DNA of 9,119 nucleotides from Candidatus Melainabacteria bacterium (GTDB taxonomy: Bacteria; Cyanobacteriota; Vampirovibrionia; 2-02-FULL-35-15), in NCBI GenBank assembly GCA_023250175.1, contig JAHFBD010000082.1, positions 1-9,119 on the forward strand. Reading direction: 5' to 3'. A model generated the notes under the pieces. That model did not search any database and was not told where the DNA came from. It saw only the letters and a list, made by a program, of their open reading frames with translations. How positions within the stretch are numbered: the stretch's first letter is position 1; every line of letters begins with the position of its first letter. The translations under genes and the position numbers were made by a program. Below, in pieces: positions 6,480 to 9,119 of the stretch.

Positions 6480-6917
6480 TTATGCTTTTTTTGGTGGTGG
6501 CGGAGCTTTTTTAGTTTCTGCTTTTGTAAGAGCCTCTATTTGAGCTTCTATTTGAGTTGCAAATTGATTAAACTCTTGTGCTGTTTGTGTATATAGCTGA
6601 CCTAATTCTGGAACTTTGTTAGATTCATAGCAATTTGCAATTTGAAAACAGTAATTGGCAAAAAATCTATATGCCTTAATTACATATGAACCATCTATTT
6701 CTTTAAAAATAAAACCTTCATCAAATGGATTAACTTTAACTATTAGTTCATTAAAATCGTCGGATGCTTGAAGCACATTATTCATAGTAATTTCAGAGGG
6801 TGTTAAAAGCTCGATATTTGGATTCGTAAGATTTTCTGGTGTTAGTATGTCAATTGCTTTTCCAACTTCAGCACGTACTGTAATTTTTTTATCTGCTGGT
6901 TGATTTTGATTCGACAT
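6480..6917 (-). CDS. Unrecognised 145-residue cytoplasmic protein with Pro/Lys tail
   Basis: I do not recognise this protein. It has no signal peptide or membrane segment. The N-terminal 60 residues look beta-rich with repeated LTPxE phrases (LTPENL at 25-30, LTPSEI at 38-43). The middle (about 60-90) includes an acidic turn and an aromatic stretch AYRFFANYCFQIANCY (82-97). Residues 100-135 should form Gln/Glu/Ala-rich helices, possibly a coiled coil. The C-terminus ends KKAPPPPKKA, a disordered basic/proline tail. An AGAGGTG ribosome site (6933 to 6927) lies 9 nt before the ATG, and an in-frame TAA just upstream fixes the start. Good start signals and a full-length frame make it a real gene. 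It stands alone between a convergent and a divergent neighbour. Confidence 0.75.
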   Translation of the reverse strand: MSNQNQPADKKITVRAEVGKAIDILTPENLTNPNIELLTPSEITMNNVLQASDDFNELIVKVNPFDEGFIFKEIDGSYVIKAYRFFANYCFQIANCYESNKVPELGQLYTQTAQEFNQFATQIEAQIEALTKAETKKAPPPPKKA

Positions 6918-6987
6918 TGATTATTTCACCTCTTAAAATTTATTAATTCATAAAATGATTGACGTAGGTAAGGAAAATCTAGTTACT

Positions 6988-7017
6988 TTTATACCCGATG
7001 TGTAACATTTTAAACAA
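6988..7017 (-). promoter_or_regulatory. Candidate leftward promoter for the 145-residue gene
   Basis: On the minus strand TTGTTT (7017 to 7012) and TATAAA (6993 to 6988) are separated by 18 bp. This would give a leader of about 60 nt ending in the AGAGGTG ribosome site. The -35 match is weak. Confidence 0.3.
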
Positions 7018-7035
7018 AAGTGGGAATTATCATGA

Positions 7036-7074
7036 ACTCAGTCTTATGTCTATGACACCATAGATATAAAGAGT
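7036..7074. repeat. Long stem-loop just before the glycosyltransferase start
   Basis: TTATGTCTATG (7044-7054) pairs with CATAGATATAA (7059-7069) around an ACAC loop with one G-U pair. It is extended by ACTC/GAGT (7036-7039 with 7071-7074) across an asymmetric internal loop. It ends 15 nt before the start codon and covers a TATAAA (7065-7070). It could be an operator or an RNA structure near the translation start. No T-run follows, so it is not a terminator. Confidence 0.5.
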
Positions 7075-7089
7075 CGTCATACATTAACC

Positions 7090-8628
7090 ATGAAATCTAA
7101 AAAAACAGACTGGTATTTAATATTAATATTGCTCATTGGTGGATTTGTAAGATTTTATCTTCTTGATATAAAACCACCTCACCATGATGAAGGGGTTAAT
7201 GGATGGTTTGCAGAACAAATTGCCAGTACAGGGTTTTATCACTATGATCCTAGTAATTATCATGGGCCATTACATTTCTATATTTTATATATATTTAAAA
7301 TTCTTTTTGGTAGAAATTTATATGCACTTAGAGCACCAAGTATAATTTTTAGTTTACTTTCAATTTATTGGGTTACCTTGTTCTCTCGATTTTTTAGCAG
7401 AAAACTTTGTTTAATTGCTGCACTAGCTATTGCAATCTCACCAGGGTGTGTTTTTTACTCTCGTTATGCAATTCATGAAACAGGTTTTGTTTTTTTTAAT
7501 ATTTTAACTTTGTGGGGTCTTATAGGACTCTTCTATGAAGGTAGATTGCGCTATCTTATATCGACATGCTTTGGTATTACATTGATGATTTTAACTAAAG
7601 AAACATATGTTATTCACTTAGCCTGTTTGTTGGTTACGTTTTTATTTGTTCTAATAGCTAAAAATAGATTGGGTTTATCTTTAGCTAAACAAAGCTGGAA
7701 TATAAAAGATTTAGTTATTATTTTATTTTTATGCTGTACATTAATTGTATATTTTTATTCAGATGCTTTTTCTGATTTTAAAGCCCTCTCTAATTTATAT
7801 TTAACATTCACACCTTGGGTTAAAGCTGGTACAGAATCCGGGGGACATGCAAAATCATGTTTTTATTGGCTAAAGTTATTTGTAAAATATGAGTCAATAG
7901 CATTAGCAGGATTAATTCTTAGTTTTGGTTATATTTTCAAATCTCAAAAGCTAATAAAAGCAATCTCAATTTATGGTGTCTTGATATTTTTGATTTACAG
8001 CATAATTCCATATAAAACCCCATGGTGCATAATAAGCATACTGTGGCCTTTTTATTTTGTGTTTGGTAATTTTTTCACAGACTGCTTACAGTCCAGATGG
8101 CGCAATGAAATAGTTTTAATATCTGCATTGATTTTTATCTGTTCTTTAGTTTCTTGTAGACAGCTTAATTTCATTAATTATGCCAATAAAAATGAGCCTT
8201 ATGTATATGTTCAAACATTCCCAGATATAAATAATGTAAGCCAACCGATACTTCAACTGGTTAAAGAAAACCCTGCTTACTACAATCTAAAAGGAGTAGT
8301 GTTGCACTCTTCAGAGTGGCCACTACCCTGGATTCTTGGAGATTTTAAAAGAATCTTTTATTATAAATCTCTTCTTGATGCTCCAACATATAATGTAGAT
8401 TTTTTATTTATTGAAAGCAAATATATAAAAGAAGTAGAGAAAGAACTAAATGGTGATTACTTTACAAGGGTTATAAAACTTCGAGATGCCCAAGGCTTTT
8501 CAAAAGCCTATTTCAGCTATCCATTATTTAAATCTGTTTTCCCTGGCAAGCACCCTAATTTCACACCACGGAAGATGCCACATCGCGGACATCCATTTTA
8601 CAGAGGATTTTTACGTCCTAAAACATAG
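7090..8628 (+). CDS. Membrane glycosyltransferase, GT39/GT-C type (Agl23 / TIGR03663-like)
   Basis: The 512-residue integral membrane protein should transfer a sugar from a polyprenyl-phosphate carrier at the outer face of the membrane. After one N-terminal membrane segment (8-25) comes the GT-C acidic motif HHDEGVNGWF (31-40), with the likely catalytic D33/E34 in the first outer loop. YDPSNYHGPLHFY (52-64), SRYAIHETGFVFF (124-136) and TKETY (169-173) follow. FTPWVKAGTESGGHAK (240-255) is typical of the family annotated TIGR03663, flippase-activity-associated Agl23. Roughly ten to twelve hydrophobic helices run to about residue 355. A soluble region of about 150 residues follows, ending in a basic His/Arg/Pro-rich tail. 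The start has no Shine-Dalgarno but begins naturally with MKSKKTDW before the first helix. No other glycan genes are visible nearby, so the acceptor is unknown. Confidence 0.82.
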   Translation: MKSKKTDWYLILILLIGGFVRFYLLDIKPPHHDEGVNGWFAEQIASTGFYHYDPSNYHGPLHFYILYIFKILFGRNLYALRAPSIIFSLLSIYWVTLFSRFFSRKLCLIAALAIAISPGCVFYSRYAIHETGFVFFNILTLWGLIGLFYEGRLRYLISTCFGITLMILTKETYVIHLACLLVTFLFVLIAKNRLGLSLAKQSWNIKDLVIILFLCCTLIVYFYSDAFSDFKALSNLYLTFTPWVKAGTESGGHAKSCFYWLKLFVKYESIALAGLILSFGYIFKSQKLIKAISIYGVLIFLIYSIIPYKTPWCIISILWPFYFVFGNFFTDCLQSRWRNEIVLISALIFICSLVSCRQLNFINYANKNEPYVYVQTFPDINNVSQPILQLVKENPAYYNLKGVVLHSSEWPLPWILGDFKRIFYYKSLLDAPTYNVDFLFIESKYIKEVEKELNGDYFTRVIKLRDAQGFSKAYFSYPLFKSVFPGKHPNFTPRKMPHRGHPFYRGFLRPKT

Positions 8629-8631
8629 ATA

Positions 8632-9119
8632 TTATTGCATTTGTGGAACTAGTTCTAAATGGTTATAGAGGGTGGATTTTTCAACTATGTGCTTTAATCG
8701 ATTATTCCAATTGTTTAGCTCATTTCTAACCAAAGTATTTCTAAACACAAGCCATATAAGGCTTACATAAGGCATAATATTATTTATTTCTATTGAGTTT
8801 TCAATCACAAATTCTTTTTCACAAGGAATAAAGGACCAGGTATTTTTACCACTCAATAATGAATTTTCAAAAGAGATTACAAATTGGTTTAAATCTTTTT
8901 TTAGTATTTTACAAACCATTAGTGGTAATAATGGGAAAGTAAGCTCTATTGAAAAGTCCTTTCCTATATCAATATTATTAGATGATGATTTTATTTTAAA
9001 AAGAGGTGATAACCACAATGATAGCTTAGTTAAATCCTCAAATAAAGAATTGATTTCTCTTAAATTAGCATCAACAACAATATAGCTTTTTATTGTTAAA
9101 TATTCACTCTCAGAGTTTT
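8632..9119 (-). CDS. SRPBCC (START/Bet v1-like) family protein, N-terminus beyond the right edge
   Basis: The frame is open to the edge and 161 residues are visible, so the TTG at 9018 is not needed as a start. The order of elements fits the SRPBCC lipid/ligand-binding fold. A first strand YLTIKSYIVVDA (6-17) is followed by a short helix pair (18-33), the WLSPLF turn (35-40), several antiparallel strands with GKDFSIEL (52-59), and a long C-terminal helix from about 130 to 148. The usual family length and the position of the first strand suggest that only a few residues are missing. The ligand or reaction cannot be told; related proteins include cyclases, coenzyme Q-binding proteins and stress proteins. 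The fold assignment comes from pattern only. Its stop lies 3 bp from the stop of the convergent glycosyltransferase gene. Confidence 0.6.
   Translation of the reverse strand, partial: NSESEYLTIKSYIVVDANLREINSLFEDLTKLSLWLSPLFKIKSSSNNIDIGKDFSIELTFPLLPLMVCKILKKDLNQFVISFENSLLSGKNTWSFIPCEKEFVIENSIEINNIMPYVSLIWLVFRNTLVRNELNNWNNRLKHIVEKSTLYNHLELVPQMQ

Larger units (their letters stand above)
6918..7089. promoter_or_regulatory. Divergent intergenic region with inverted repeats
   Basis: The 172-bp spacer separates the unknown 145-residue gene from the glycosyltransferase gene. An imperfect dyad AAAAT-cta-GTTAC / GTAAC-ATTTT spans 6974-7011 and encloses the candidate leftward -10. A longer hairpin lies at 7036-7074. 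A TTGACG (6959-6964) resembles a rightward -35, but no good -10 follows at the usual spacing. Confidence 0.45.

Noticed and set aside
6471..6491. T-run just after the stop at 6479 as a terminator
   Set aside because: No stable GC-rich stem precedes it; the T-run is the reverse of lysine codons in the convergent gene.
9016..9018. TTG at 9018 as the start of the right-edge minus-strand gene
   Set aside because: The frame stays open to the window edge, and the upstream residues YLTIKSYIVVDA supply the expected first strand of the fold.
1..9119. Mobile elements, CRISPR arrays, tRNA or rRNA genes
   Set aside because: No transposase or integrase motifs, regularly spaced direct repeats or tRNA T-loop signatures were seen on either strand.

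Overview
The window is an AT-rich bacterial chromosome segment with seven protein-coding genes, two of them cut by the window edges. I see no mobile element, CRISPR array, tRNA or rRNA. The best lineage hint is the 345-residue saccharopine-dehydrogenase-like oxidoreductase at 3772-4809. From memory it resembles a family common in Cyanobacteria and their non-photosynthetic relatives (Melainabacteria/Vampirovibrionia), and the low GC would fit a Melainabacteria-type genome. This is inference and was not searched.

Layout. Positions 2-2509 (+) hold the C-terminal 835 residues of a large secreted or surface protein: a Thr/Ser/Gln-rich stalk, an eight-cysteine module, a beta-sandwich, an IPT/TIG domain and six integrin-like FG-GAP calcium loops. 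It converges on, and overlaps by 11 bp, a type-2 ferredoxin-NADP+ reductase (2499-3539, -). A 232-bp divergent spacer then leads to the saccharopine-dehydrogenase-like gene (3772-4809, +). The gap after that gene holds a row of stem-loops ending in a strong intrinsic terminator (about 4849-4971), then hisI of histidine biosynthesis (5097-5444, +). A consensus extended -10 promoter precedes a zinc-free quinone-oxidoreductase-like MDR gene (5496-6479, +). Its stop codon abuts that of a convergent unrecognised 145-residue gene (6480-6917, -). A second divergent spacer leads to a membrane glycosyltransferase of the GT39/Agl23-like family (7090-8628, +). It ends 3 bp from the stop of an SRPBCC-like gene that runs off the right edge (8632-9119, -).

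The genes do not form one pathway. They are mostly single transcription units: two redox enzymes with NAD(P)/FAD Rossmann folds, one putative NAD(P) dehydrogenase, one histidine enzyme, one envelope glycosyltransferase and one adhesin-like protein. The main points of interest are the modular surface protein, the unexplained structured RNA region before hisI, and three convergent gene pairs with almost no space between their stop codons. I found no convincing wholly new multi-gene system.
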